This document shows positions 16,144 to 24,771 of a stretch of 64,000 nt of DNA, piece by piece. The position numbers were made by a program, and so were the translations under genes. The notes below the pieces were generated by a model that was given only the letters and a program-made list of their open reading frames with translations, had not been told where the DNA came from and ran no database searches. The number at the start of each line of letters is the position of its first letter. The first letter of the stretch is position 1. Origin of the DNA: an uncultured Lachnospiraceae bacterium (GTDB lineage Bacteria > Bacillota > Clostridia > Lachnospirales > Lachnospiraceae); the NCBI GenBank assembly GCA_910586255.1, contig CAJUHR010000008.1, forward strand, positions 1 through 64,000. Direction: 5' to 3'.

Positions 16144-16172
16144 TTGACAAACATTCTCAATAAGAGTATAGT
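16144..16172 (+). promoter_or_regulatory. Sigma-A promoter of feo operon 2
   Basis: TTGACA (16144-16149), 17-nt spacer, TATAGT (16167-16172), beginning 7 nt after the peptidase stop. The spacer contains ATTCTCAATAAGAG, with the TTCTCAA core also found in the palindrome of feo operon 1. Confidence 0.7.
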
Positions 16173-16223
16173 GTTCACGGATACAGCTTATGAATGTTTG
16201 TCTGTGGGGAGGCGGGAATAAAG

Positions 16224-16511
16224 ATGAAACTGAATGAAGGAGAAATCGGCCAAACTTATTTGGTGAAAAGCGTTGCAATCGATGCGGCAGTTACCCGGCG
16301 GCTGGAAGCCCTGGGAGTGAATGAGATGACGCCTGTGACTGTGCTGAACAAAAAGGGAAGTGGTTCTGTGATTTTTAAGGTTCGCGGTACCCGGTTGGCA
16401 GTGGGACGGCGGATCAGCGATGGAATTCTTATGGAGGAAATGCCTTCCTGTGAGAAAGAAAAAGACGGGAGAGCTTTTAAAGAGCAGGGAGGTGAAAAGG
16501 ATGGCAGGTAA
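16224..16511 (+). CDS. feoA: FeoA family protein (feo operon 2)
   Basis: A 95-residue FeoA protein: LNEGEIGQTYLVKSV, RRLEALGVNEMTPVTVL and VIFKVRGTRLAVGRR give the complete SH3-like core. A charged C-terminal tail of about 20 residues (CEKEKDGRAFKEQGGEKDG) is extra and arises where the gene overlaps the feoB start by 11 nt. ATG 16224 follows GGGAGGCGGG. Third FeoA in this window. Confidence 0.88.
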   Translation: MKLNEGEIGQTYLVKSVAIDAAVTRRLEALGVNEMTPVTVLNKKGSGSVIFKVRGTRLAVGRRISDGILMEEMPSCEKEKDGRAFKEQGGEKDGR

Positions 16512-18504
16512 CAAGAGCACCAATGAGATTTGCGTGGGCTTTGTGGGCAATCCCAACTGCGGAAAAACCACTTTGTTTAACGCTTTTACCGGCGCCAGCT
16601 TAAAGGTGGCCAACTGGCCAGGTGTGACAGTAGAGCGGGTGGAGGGCCGTACAAATTACAAGGGAAGACCGATCCGCGTGATCGATCTGCCCGGAATCTA
16701 CAGTCTGACCTCCTACACCATTGAGGAGATTGTGACCAGGCGGTGCATCGAGGAGGGAGAGGTGGACGTCATCATCAACGTGGTGGATGCCTCCTCCTTA
16801 GAGAGGAATCTGTATTTGACCTTACAGCTTCTTGAACTGAAAAAGCCGGTGATCCTGGCTCTCAACATGATGGATATTGTGGAGGAGAGGGGCATGGAGA
16901 TCGATTTACACCGGCTTCCGGAGATGCTGGGCCATATTCCGGTGGTGCCGGTGTCTGCCCGCAAAAGAACCGGCCTGGATGTGCTGATGCATGCGGTGGT
17001 CCACCACTATGAGGAGGAACCTCAGGGAGTGGTGGTTCACTATGACCAGAGAATTGAGGAGAAAATTCGCCAAATTGAGGGGATTTTGGAGGTCAAGTAC
17101 GGGCAGATGGACAACATGCGCTGGCATGCGGTCAAAATGCTTGAAAAAGATGCGGAGGTACAAAACGATCACCCGGTTGATGTGGAGCACATTGTGGGCA
17201 GCGGGTTGGAGAAAAAGATTATCAATCAGAAGTATGACTATATAGAGGAAGTGATTGAGGAGTGCCTTTTCAACAAGCAGGAGAGGGCGGCCGACACGGA
17301 CCGGATTGACGGCTGGCTGACACACCCGGTCTGGGGAATCCCTCTCTTTCTGGGAATTATGGCAGTGGTGTTCTTTTTAACATTTACTGTGGGAGATTTT
17401 TTGAAAGGATATTTTGAGATCGGTCTGGACTGGCTCTCGGAGGCGATTTTGGCCTTCCTGACGCATATTCACGCATCCGGGTGGATTATCTCCCTGGTGG
17501 TAGACGGAATCGTGGCAGGAGTGGGGGGGATTCTTACATTTCTCCCAAACATATTTATTTTGTTTCTGGCCCTGGCATTTTTGGAGGACAGCGGCTATAT
17601 GGCCCGGGTCGCCTATGTGATGAATGAGATTATGGGAAAGGTGGGGCTTTCCGGCAAGGCCTTTCTCCCTATGCTTTTGGGCTTTGGATGTACGGTTCCT
17701 GCGGTGATGGCGTCCCGGGCTCTTCCCAGTGAGGGGGATCGGCGAAGGACCATTCTGATCACTCCCTTCATGTCCTGCTCCGCGCGGCTTCCCATTTATG
17801 TGCTGTTTGCAGACATGTTTTTTCCGGAGCATGCCCTTCTTGTGGCCTATTCTCTCTATCTGATCGGCCTGGGGGCCGCTATTGCCATTGCCTATGTGGC
17901 AAATAAGCTGGATCGGACAGGGGCGGAGGACACGCTTTTGATTGAGCTGCCGGAGTACAAGACGCCCAATGCACGGACCGTGTGGATCTATGTGTGGGAC
18001 AAGGTAAAGGATTATCTGTCAAAGGCCGGCACCACCATCTTTGTGGCATCCATTGTTTTGTGGTTTGTCTTGAATTTTGGTACAGTCGGCTATGTTCGGG
18101 ATGTGACCGAAAGCTTTGCCGCCATGTTTGGCAGAGCGCTGGTGCCGCTTTTAAGGCCTGCAGGTCTGGGCTCCTGGCAGATTGGGGTGGCGCTGATCTC
18201 CGGGCTTTCAGCTAAGGAGGTGGTAGTGTCCAGCTTCTCCGTGTTGTATGGAATCAGCAATATTAACTCCGATGCCGGTATGAGCCAGTTGTCGGCAAAT
18301 CTGGCAGCCGTGGGATTTGGCGGGGTCAGCGCTTATGCCCTGATGGTGTTCTGCCTGATGTATACTCCCTGCGTGGCTGCAATCGGGGCCATTCGCAGGG
18401 AGACCAATTCCTGGAAATTCACCTTATGTATGATGGGATTTCAGATATTGATGGCATGGACGGCCGCGGTGCTGGTGTTCCAGATTGGCGGCCGGCTGTT
18501 CTGA
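16501..18504 (+). CDS. feoB: Ferrous iron transporter FeoB (second)
   Basis: A 667-residue Fe2+ transporter. G1 GNPNCGKTT, G3 DLPGIYS, G4 NMMD and G5 SARKRTG in the N-terminal G domain; membrane half with Gate motifs MLLGFGCTVPAVMASRAL and YTPCVAAIGAIRRETNSWK. It is clearly a paralogue of the first FeoB, not a recent copy, since loops and the GDI region differ throughout. ATG 16501 has GGAGGTG 5 nt upstream; longer in-frame starts overlap feoA. It follows feoA with 11-nt overlap. A long hairpin ends the operon. Confidence 0.94.
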   Translation: MAGNKSTNEICVGFVGNPNCGKTTLFNAFTGASLKVANWPGVTVERVEGRTNYKGRPIRVIDLPGIYSLTSYTIEEIVTRRCIEEGEVDVIINVVDASSLERNLYLTLQLLELKKPVILALNMMDIVEERGMEIDLHRLPEMLGHIPVVPVSARKRTGLDVLMHAVVHHYEEEPQGVVVHYDQRIEEKIRQIEGILEVKYGQMDNMRWHAVKMLEKDAEVQNDHPVDVEHIVGSGLEKKIINQKYDYIEEVIEECLFNKQERAADTDRIDGWLTHPVWGIPLFLGIMAVVFFLTFTVGDFLKGYFEIGLDWLSEAILAFLTHIHASGWIISLVVDGIVAGVGGILTFLPNIFILFLALAFLEDSGYMARVAYVMNEIMGKVGLSGKAFLPMLLGFGCTVPAVMASRALPSEGDRRRTILITPFMSCSARLPIYVLFADMFFPEHALLVAYSLYLIGLGAAIAIAYVANKLDRTGAEDTLLIELPEYKTPNARTVWIYVWDKVKDYLSKAGTTIFVASIVLWFVLNFGTVGYVRDVTESFAAMFGRALVPLLRPAGLGSWQIGVALISGLSAKEVVVSSFSVLYGISNINSDAGMSQLSANLAAVGFGGVSAYALMVFCLMYTPCVAAIGAIRRETNSWKFTLCMMGFQILMAWTAAVLVFQIGGRLF

Positions 18505-18505
18505 C

Positions 18506-18545
18506 ACAAGTCCAATGTGCATGGGAGCATGCACATTGGACTTGT
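18506..18545. terminator. 18-bp hairpin after feoB 2
   Basis: Perfect 18-bp arms (18506-18523 and 18528-18545) with a GGAG loop, 2 nt after the feoB stop and facing the convergent DUF5688 gene. There is no T-run on either strand, so it may block read-through or protect the 3' end rather than act as a classic terminator. Confidence 0.6.
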
Positions 18546-18571
18546 TGCCCGCGGGAATAAAGGGGAAAGAG

Positions 18572-19501
18572 TTACGGTGCAATAATACGAATCCGGTCAT
18601 CGGCCCGGGTATAGAGATAGATATGGTTGGAGAGCTGATCCTCCGCCGGCACCTCAGAGCGGTTAATGTTTATCACCATGGAATTTAAATATTCATAAGA
18701 AAGCCCGTTTTCATTGGGAGTCAGAAGAACTTCGTGGATGCTGGAAGGAATGATAAGCAGATCATTCCCCAGAGAATCTGCGAAGTTTTTTAATGTGTCT
18801 TTATAAAGCATACAACAGGCACCGTAAACTCCGGTCTGGTTGGAAAGGACATAAAGCGGAGAGTAATACTCCTCCTCTCCCAAAAGCTGGTCCAGATATT
18901 CTTCATCATAATTGCGGCCCAGATTCTGACGGGCAATATCCTTTAAGATTTCAGTCATACTCCGGATTTGAGCCGGGTATATTGACGGAGTGTTAATGAG
19001 GGCCATTCGGAAAAGAGTTTTTTCATCTACCTGCCATTTTTCCATAAAATCATTATGTACCAGCGCGGTAATCTGTCCGGCGGCATTGCGCTCCAAAAAA
19101 AGATAAAACACAATAGAAAGATCCAGATAGGTAACATGCGGAACATCCAAAAGAAGCTTCCTGTTGGAATCGGAATGAATGAGCCGCATCATGATCCGGG
19201 ATTTCATGGCTTCAAAATCGTTTACATTGTCCTCGCGGATCTGGCCGGAGGATGGGGTGCAGCAAAACAGGTTCAGAATGTCCTCACAGATTTCCCGGAT
19301 GGACATACCGTTCTGATACTGCTCATAATAAGGGTTCAGATAAACGGTGGGAGCCAACAGAGAACCGGGGGTGCAAATGCTGAGGCCATCTAACAGAACG
19401 CCGTTGTTCTTGGGAACAGGGCGCACAAACAGCTCCTGGTTATTTCCCAGCCTTTTCTTCAGCGCCTGCCTTACAGTTTCAAGAAATTTTGCGTAACTCA
19501 T
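18572..19501 (-). CDS. DUF5688 family protein
   Basis: A 309-residue soluble protein with the DUF5688 pattern: N-terminal FLETVRQALKKRLG, the central YLNPYYEQYQNGMSIREICEDIL block, LIHSDSNRKLLLDVPHVTYLDLSIVFYL and the C-terminal LLIIPSSIHEVLLTP with a YTRADDRIRI end. These proteins are widespread in Lachnospiraceae, often in several copies, and have no assigned function. No catalytic motif or transmembrane segment is obvious. Divergently transcribed from the 824-residue protein gene; AGGAGG lies about 7 nt before its start. Confidence 0.75.
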   Translation of the reverse strand: MSYAKFLETVRQALKKRLGNNQELFVRPVPKNNGVLLDGLSICTPGSLLAPTVYLNPYYEQYQNGMSIREICEDILNLFCCTPSSGQIREDNVNDFEAMKSRIMMRLIHSDSNRKLLLDVPHVTYLDLSIVFYLFLERNAAGQITALVHNDFMEKWQVDEKTLFRMALINTPSIYPAQIRSMTEILKDIARQNLGRNYDEEYLDQLLGEEEYYSPLYVLSNQTGVYGACCMLYKDTLKNFADSLGNDLLIIPSSIHEVLLTPNENGLSYEYLNSMVININRSEVPAEDQLSNHIYLYTRADDRIRIIAP

Positions 19502-19693
19502 CTAAAAATACCTCCTAAATTGTGTGAAAGTGAAATACCAGACATCGCTTCAGAAAAATGATTCCGGTGGGAATAATAGAACTGATAATGTCAGAATACC
19601 AGAAACGGTAAGGTTAATTATAACGGATTTGGAGGAGTTTGACAAGAGAAAATAAATAAAAAATGAAAATTTGCAAAAACCGGAAAGAATCGG

Positions 19694-19722
19694 TTGTAGT
19701 TTGCCGGAAAAACAGATAAAAT
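19694..19722 (+). promoter_or_regulatory. Promoter candidate for the 824-residue protein gene
   Basis: TTGTAG (19694-19699), 17-nt spacer, TAAAAT (19717-19722), about 50 nt before the start codon in an AT-rich gap. Confidence 0.5.
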
Positions 19723-19778
19723 AAAAAACAGAAAAGCAAACAAGGAAATCACAATCCATACAGATAAGGAACCGATTT

Positions 19779-22253
19779 ATGAATCGTATAATAAAAAAAA
19801 CAGGTATTCTTTTTGGAATCTTTGCGGTAGCTTTGATCGCGTATATTGTGGGAAACCGGGAGTGGCTGATGCAGCGGGAGGCCGTATACACTGCCTTTGA
19901 GGAGGCACGCCTTCCGGTGGTTTATGTGGACATGTACGGGCGGGAGATGAATCCCATGTACGGCTTCCGGCAGGATATGGGCAATGGGCCTTCCGAGGAC
20001 AGGCTGACGGTTTTGCCTGAGGATCGGGCCCTTTCCGTGCACATTACGGGAGGAAGAGAAGACGTGACGGGGATCCGCTATGAGATCCGCAGCCTGGACC
20101 TTGAGCGTCTGGTGGAGAATACAAGGGTGGAAGACTGGGAGGATGGGGAGGATGGGATTCGGGTGAAGCTGCCGATTCAGAATCTTCTGGCCGAGAACAG
20201 GCAGTATCTGCTGAGGCTGGATCTGGACACAAAGAGCATGGGCGTTGTCTGCTACTACACCCGCATTATATGGATGGAGGACATGAAGGCTCAGTCCATG
20301 ATTGATCTGGCAGTGGATTTCTCATCCAAGACCTTTGATTATAATCAGGCCCAGGAGCTGACCACCTATATGGAGCCCAATGACAGTGAGGACAACAGCT
20401 CCTACGGCCATACCTGCATCCATTCCAGCTTTTCCCATCTGACATGGGGGGAAATGGACATGGAGCAGACCGGCGAGGTGCAGGTGACATTAAAGGAGCT
20501 AGACGGGATCATGGGCTGTGTAAGCCTTACCTATCTGGCATCCAGACAGGGACCCCATGGCACGGAGCTGTATCAGGTGGAGGAGTGCTTCACAATGAAG
20601 TGGAATGAGACCCGCACCTATCTGATGGATTATGAGAGAAGCGTGAACCAGATTTTCGAGGGAAACAGGGAAGACTATTCGGGCAAAAGAATTTTGCTGG
20701 GCATCACCAATGACGAGAGGGTGGAGGCCAGGAAAAGTCCTGACGGCAATGTGATTGCCTATGAGGTGAACCGGGATCTTTGGAGCTATGACCAAAAGGA
20801 ACGCTATGGGATTCAAGTATTTTCCTTCCGGGGCCATGACAGCCTGGACATGAGAAATCATTTCGGGCAGCATGAGATTCAGATTCTCAAGGTGGAGAAC
20901 ACCGGCGATATGGAATTCTTGGTGTATGGCTATCAGAACCGGGGGAATCACGAAGGAAGATTCGGCATCACAGGCTACCGTTTTCAGAAAGAGGACAATG
21001 CGCTTTCGGAGTTGTTTTTTATCCCGGCTTCTGTTTCCTTCGGACAGCTGAAGGCTGATTTGGAGCAGCTGGTCTATCAGTCCTCCTCGGACATGCTGTA
21101 TTTCTATTTGAATCACGCGATCTATGGGATTGATTTGAAAAGCAATGAGACCATGGTGGTGGCAGACGCCTTGGAGGAGGGAAGCTATGGGGTCAGCACG
21201 GACAAGGCGCGGATTGCATGGCAGGAGGGAGGAAAGCACTATGGCGCGTCCATCCTGTATCTGATGGATCTGGAGACAGGAGAGAAATACGATATCCGGG
21301 GCGGGGACGGGGAATACGTTCAGACTTTGGGATTTGTGGGAAGAGATCTGGTTTACGGCATATCAAGGGCAGGCGATGAGTGGATTACCAACGGCCGCAT
21401 GGAAGGCTTTCCCATGTACGCGGTGGAGATTATCAATGATGAGATGCAGGTGGAGACCCGATACGAGAAGGACGGATATTATGTGGACAAAGTTTCAGTG
21501 GAGGAAAGCCGGATCCATTTAAACCGGATGACAAAGGCGAAAGAACACAGCTATGTGGCAGCCCAAGAGGACACCATCGTCTGCAATGTGGAGGTGGGGC
21601 CGGGAAGGCTTGAGGGGATCGGATGGTTTGCCTCCCAGGAAAGGGGGCGCGTCTATTTCGTCCAGCTGAGCCAGGAAATCCGGGGCGGACGGGGAATCCG
21701 GGCAGGAGCACCCAAGAAGATAGGAACCGACAGCTCCGGAATACTGGAACTAAAGTCCAATTCCCAGCTTCAGGAGGTGAGATTTTGTGCCTATGGCGGA
21801 GGTCAGCTTTTGGGGATCACCTCCGAGCTCTCCCAGGCTATAAGCCTTGCCTATGAGCGAATGGGGATCGTGACTGATTTAAACCATCGGATTCTGTGGG
21901 GAAGGGTGAACCGGAGCACTGCTAAGGACATCCGGGATCCGCTGGCTGTTTTTGCCACAATGGAACGCCATTTAGACAGCTTTTCCTCCAGCAGAAATTA
22001 TAATGACGGAATCGCCCTTTTGGATGCCCGGGGCTGTACAATGCAGCAGATGTTGTATTTTGTGGACCAGGGCTTTCCGGTGATCGGTTACACGAACGAA
22101 GGATCTTACCTGCTTTTGTGCGGCTTTGACCAGTACAATGTGACGGTCTACGATCCGTCCACAAGAGAGACCTACAAGGCAGGGCTGAATGACAGCACAG
22201 AATATTTTAGGACAAAGGGAAATGATTTTGTCTGTGCAGTACAAACCCCGTGA
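19779..22253 (+). CDS. Uncharacterised membrane-anchored extracellular protein, 824 residues
   Basis: I do not recognise a named family. Residues 7-25 form a single hydrophobic anchor, so the rest lies outside the membrane. The middle (about 300-640) is built of repeated beta-strand blocks such as SPDGNVIAYEVNRDLWSYD, RIAWQEGGKHYGASILYLMDLETGE and RDLVYGISR, resembling a WD40/TolB-like propeller. The last 130 residues, with FVDQGFPVIGYTNEGSYLL and CGFDQYNVTVYDPSTRE, resemble a C39/papain-like peptidase domain, but the expected catalytic Cys and His are not where they should be. It may be a pseudopeptidase binding module. No operon partner; the stop codon lies inside a GTAAC palindrome. Confidence 0.6.
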   Translation: MNRIIKKTGILFGIFAVALIAYIVGNREWLMQREAVYTAFEEARLPVVYVDMYGREMNPMYGFRQDMGNGPSEDRLTVLPEDRALSVHITGGREDVTGIRYEIRSLDLERLVENTRVEDWEDGEDGIRVKLPIQNLLAENRQYLLRLDLDTKSMGVVCYYTRIIWMEDMKAQSMIDLAVDFSSKTFDYNQAQELTTYMEPNDSEDNSSYGHTCIHSSFSHLTWGEMDMEQTGEVQVTLKELDGIMGCVSLTYLASRQGPHGTELYQVEECFTMKWNETRTYLMDYERSVNQIFEGNREDYSGKRILLGITNDERVEARKSPDGNVIAYEVNRDLWSYDQKERYGIQVFSFRGHDSLDMRNHFGQHEIQILKVENTGDMEFLVYGYQNRGNHEGRFGITGYRFQKEDNALSELFFIPASVSFGQLKADLEQLVYQSSSDMLYFYLNHAIYGIDLKSNETMVVADALEEGSYGVSTDKARIAWQEGGKHYGASILYLMDLETGEKYDIRGGDGEYVQTLGFVGRDLVYGISRAGDEWITNGRMEGFPMYAVEIINDEMQVETRYEKDGYYVDKVSVEESRIHLNRMTKAKEHSYVAAQEDTIVCNVEVGPGRLEGIGWFASQERGRVYFVQLSQEIRGGRGIRAGAPKKIGTDSSGILELKSNSQLQEVRFCAYGGGQLLGITSELSQAISLAYERMGIVTDLNHRILWGRVNRSTAKDIRDPLAVFATMERHLDSFSSSRNYNDGIALLDARGCTMQQMLYFVDQGFPVIGYTNEGSYLLLCGFDQYNVTVYDPSTRETYKAGLNDSTEYFRTKGNDFVCAVQTP

Positions 22254-22291
22254 ACAGTAACCCAGTAACTAACAGGTTACCGAACTGTTAC
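22250..22291. repeat. GTTAC/GTAAC palindrome overlapping the stop codon of the 824-residue gene
   Basis: Contains GTGAACAGTAAC, then GTAACTAACAGGTTAC, then GAACTGTTAC. The first unit includes the upstream TGA stop (22251-22253). Same end motifs as the repeats at 172, 857, 1018, 11840 and 52003. Confidence 0.55.
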
Positions 22292-22300
22292 CCAAAACCC

Positions 22301-22328
22301 TTGCATATTTCTGGAAAACCATTATAAT
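22301..22328 (+). promoter_or_regulatory. Sigma-A promoter of the kduI operon
   Basis: TTGCAT (22301-22306), 16-nt spacer, TATAAT (22323-22328), 45 nt before the kduI start. Confidence 0.6.
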
Positions 22329-22373
22329 AAATATTGACAGCTATATAAAAGCTCAATTTGGAGGAGGTAAGAA

Positions 22374-23216
22374 ATGGATATTCGTTATTCCGCAAATCAG
22401 AAAGATTTTAAGCGTTATACCACTGAGGAGACCAGAAAGGAATTTCTCATTGAGAATCTCTATGTGGCCAATGAGGTGGTAGCAGTGTATTCCCATGTGG
22501 ACCGTATGGTTACACTAGGCTGCATGCCGACCACAGAGGCGGTTTCCATAGACAAGGGGATCGATATCTGGAAAAATTTCGGAACTCATTACTTTTTGGA
22601 GAGAAGGGAAATCGGCATTTTCAATATCGGCGGGGCGGGAACCATCACTGCTGACGGAGAGGCTTTTCATATGGGATATAAGGATTGCCTGTATATTACG
22701 AAGGGCACAAAGGAAGTAATCTTTGCCAGCGATGATTCGGCAAAGCCGGCCAAGTTCTATATGGTAAGCGCGCCGGCCCACAAGGCCTGCAAGACCACTT
22801 TCATTCCCATTGATAAGGCGGCCAAGAAGCCTTTGGGCGCCATGGAGACCTCCAACAAGCGGGTGATCAATCAGTTTATCCATCCGGACGTTCTGGAGAC
22901 ATGCCAGCTTTCCATGGGAATGACCGTGCTTGATCCGGGCAGCGTATGGAATACCATGCCGGCTCATACCCATGAGCGGCGCATGGAGGTATATATGTAT
23001 TTTGAGATTCCAGAGGACAATGTGGTATTTCATATGATGGGTGAGGGAAATGAGACCCGTCATATTGTGATGCAGAACGAGCAGGCAGTGATCAGCCCGT
23101 CCTGGAGCATCCACGCCGGCGCCGGCACCAGCAATTACACCTTTATCTGGGCTATGGGCGGGGAAAATCAGGCATTTGACGACATGGATACCATACCGAC
23201 CACACAGCTTCGGTAA
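22374..23216 (+). CDS. kduI: 5-keto-4-deoxyuronate isomerase (KduI)
   Basis: A 280-residue cupin isomerase that converts 5-keto-4-deoxyuronate to 2,5-diketo-3-deoxygluconate in pectin and glycosaminoglycan uronate breakdown. It opens MDIRYSANQKDFKRYTTEE and contains the zinc site HTHERRMEVYMYFE with a final His in SWSIHAGAGT, the standard KduI ligands. Length is exact for the family. AGGAGG precedes the start. It forms a pair with the YhcH gene 40 nt downstream; KduD is not in the window. Confidence 0.93.
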   Translation: MDIRYSANQKDFKRYTTEETRKEFLIENLYVANEVVAVYSHVDRMVTLGCMPTTEAVSIDKGIDIWKNFGTHYFLERREIGIFNIGGAGTITADGEAFHMGYKDCLYITKGTKEVIFASDDSAKPAKFYMVSAPAHKACKTTFIPIDKAAKKPLGAMETSNKRVINQFIHPDVLETCQLSMGMTVLDPGSVWNTMPAHTHERRMEVYMYFEIPEDNVVFHMMGEGNETRHIVMQNEQAVISPSWSIHAGAGTSNYTFIWAMGGENQAFDDMDTIPTTQLR

Positions 23217-23256
23217 CAGGCGAAATTAAGCGATTTACAAAAAGGAGGACAAACCT

Positions 23257-23721
23257 ATGATTTTGGATCAGGCAAGGAATCTGGATTTTTACAAGAATCT
23301 TGGGATCGATGGGCGCTACGCCAAGGCTGTAGAGTGGTTAAAGGCCAATGATTTAGCTGCCATGGAGAACGGTAAATATGAGATTGACGGAAAGAATGTT
23401 TATGCCAATGTGATGACCTACACCACCCTTCCCTGGGAGGAGGCCAAATATGAGGCTCATGAGAATTATACGGATATCCAGTATGTGATCGATGGAACCG
23501 AAGTCATGACTTATGCCCCTGTGGAGGCTCTGACTCCTGACGGAGAGTATAATGCCCAGAAGGATGTAATCAAATTTGACAACAGCAATCCAGGCTTGCA
23601 AATAGTCTGCAATGCGGGGGATTTTATGATCTTTTTCCCCTGGGACGGTCATAAGCCTAAGGCTGCAAATGGAAGTCCCTCTTTTGTGAAGAAGGTAGTT
23701 GTCAAGATCCTTGAAAAATAA
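23257..23721 (+). CDS. YhcH/YjgK/YiaL (DUF386) family protein
   Basis: A 154-residue cupin-like protein: AHENYTDIQYVIDGTEVMTYAP, GDFMIFFPWDGHKPKA and VKKVVVKI carry the metal-site residues of the family (His, Glu/Asp, Gln and a C-terminal His). Related proteins (YiaL, EbgC) act on sialic acids, uronates or as mutarotase-like partners of sugar enzymes. Cotranscribed with kduI, so a role on unsaturated uronates, such as anomer conversion, is plausible but unproven. AAGGAGG precedes the ATG. Confidence 0.88.
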   Translation: MILDQARNLDFYKNLGIDGRYAKAVEWLKANDLAAMENGKYEIDGKNVYANVMTYTTLPWEEAKYEAHENYTDIQYVIDGTEVMTYAPVEALTPDGEYNAQKDVIKFDNSNPGLQIVCNAGDFMIFFPWDGHKPKAANGSPSFVKKVVVKILEK

Positions 23722-23737
23722 AATATCCGGCAGACGG

Positions 23738-23777
23738 CCGCTCTGGCGAAGGCTATGGTCAGACCGGAGCGGTTTTT
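23738..23777 (+). terminator. Intrinsic terminator after the kduI pair
   Basis: Stem CCGCTCTGG/CCGGAGCGG (23738-23746, 23764-23772) followed by five T. Confidence 0.75.
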
Positions 23778-23814
23778 GGTTACAGTTTTTATATAGGAAA
23801 TATTTCGTAATATC

Positions 23815-23843
23815 TGGACAACTGTCTGGAAATACTATATAAT
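23815..23843 (+). promoter_or_regulatory. Promoter of the thioesterase gene
   Basis: TGGACA (23815-23820), 17-nt spacer, TATAAT (23838-23843), 35 nt before the start codon. Confidence 0.65.
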
Positions 23844-23878
23844 AATTTTGAATTTTTTGTCTGAAAAGAGGGATGGGC

Positions 23879-24613
23879 ATGTATTCGTTTAATGCCCGGA
23901 TACGTTACAGTGAAGTGGGAGGAGACCGGAAGCTGTCGGTGCCGGGAATTGTTAATTATCTGCAGGATTGTTCCACCTTTCAGTCAGAGGACTTAAAGAT
24001 GGGAATCGACTATCTGGAGAAAAACCGGCGGGCGTGGTGGCTTTCATCATGGCAGATCGTGATTGAAAGGTATCCGCGGCTGGGGGAGGAGATTGTAGTC
24101 AGTACCTGGCCCTATGATTTTAAGGGAATATATGGATACCGGAATTTTGTGATTCGGGATAAACAAGGTACTTATCTGGTCAAGGCAAATTCTGTGTGGT
24201 TTCTGTTTGATACCGAGGCCGGACGTCCTGTAAAGGCAGAGAAGGAGGACATTCGGGGGTATGGAGCAGGGGAGGATGAAAAACTGGACATGGAGTACGC
24301 GCCCAGACATATTTTGATGCCTTCGGAATATGAGGAGGGAGATCCGGTAACGGTGGCCCGGCATCATATAGACACCAACCGTCATGTAAACAACGCGCAA
24401 TATGTGGCGGTGGCAAGGGAGGCTTTGCCGGAAAGCTTAAAGGTCCGGCAGATACGGGCAGAGTACAAAAAGGCGGCGGTGATGGGGGATGTGATGGTTC
24501 CCAGAATCAGCCGGGAAAAGGGTGCCTGTACGGTTGCGCTTTGCAGCCCGGAGGGCACGGTGTATGCCGTTGTATGGATGCAGATGGCAGATGCCGCAAC
24601 GGCTCAAGTGTAA
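23879..24613 (+). CDS. Acyl-ACP thioesterase (double hotdog)
   Basis: A 244-residue enzyme that releases fatty acids from acyl carrier protein. First hotdog domain begins FNARIRYSEVGGDRKLSV with substrate-cap WWLSSWQIVIERYPRLGE and KGIYGYRNFVI; second domain carries the catalytic motif HHIDTNRHVNNAQYV followed by Glu, as in plant FatA/FatB and bacterial homologues. ATG 23879 is preferred to 23873 because AGAGGG then has 7-nt spacing. Monocistronic behind its own promoter; supplies free fatty acid or adjusts chain length. Confidence 0.9.
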   Translation: MYSFNARIRYSEVGGDRKLSVPGIVNYLQDCSTFQSEDLKMGIDYLEKNRRAWWLSSWQIVIERYPRLGEEIVVSTWPYDFKGIYGYRNFVIRDKQGTYLVKANSVWFLFDTEAGRPVKAEKEDIRGYGAGEDEKLDMEYAPRHILMPSEYEEGDPVTVARHHIDTNRHVNNAQYVAVAREALPESLKVRQIRAEYKKAAVMGDVMVPRISREKGACTVALCSPEGTVYAVVWMQMADAATAQV

Positions 24614-24771
24614 ACTTAAGCGGTTGCGAATGACAGAGAGCGGGGAGGAAGATAGAACCGCCAGGCGGATGGCAGGATAAAGTGAAAAGCAAGCTGTTTT
24701 ATACAGATATTGGCAGCGGCAGGGATATCTGAGCTGTTGTGCTGCGGATAGATTGGGAAAGTGAGAGTTTC

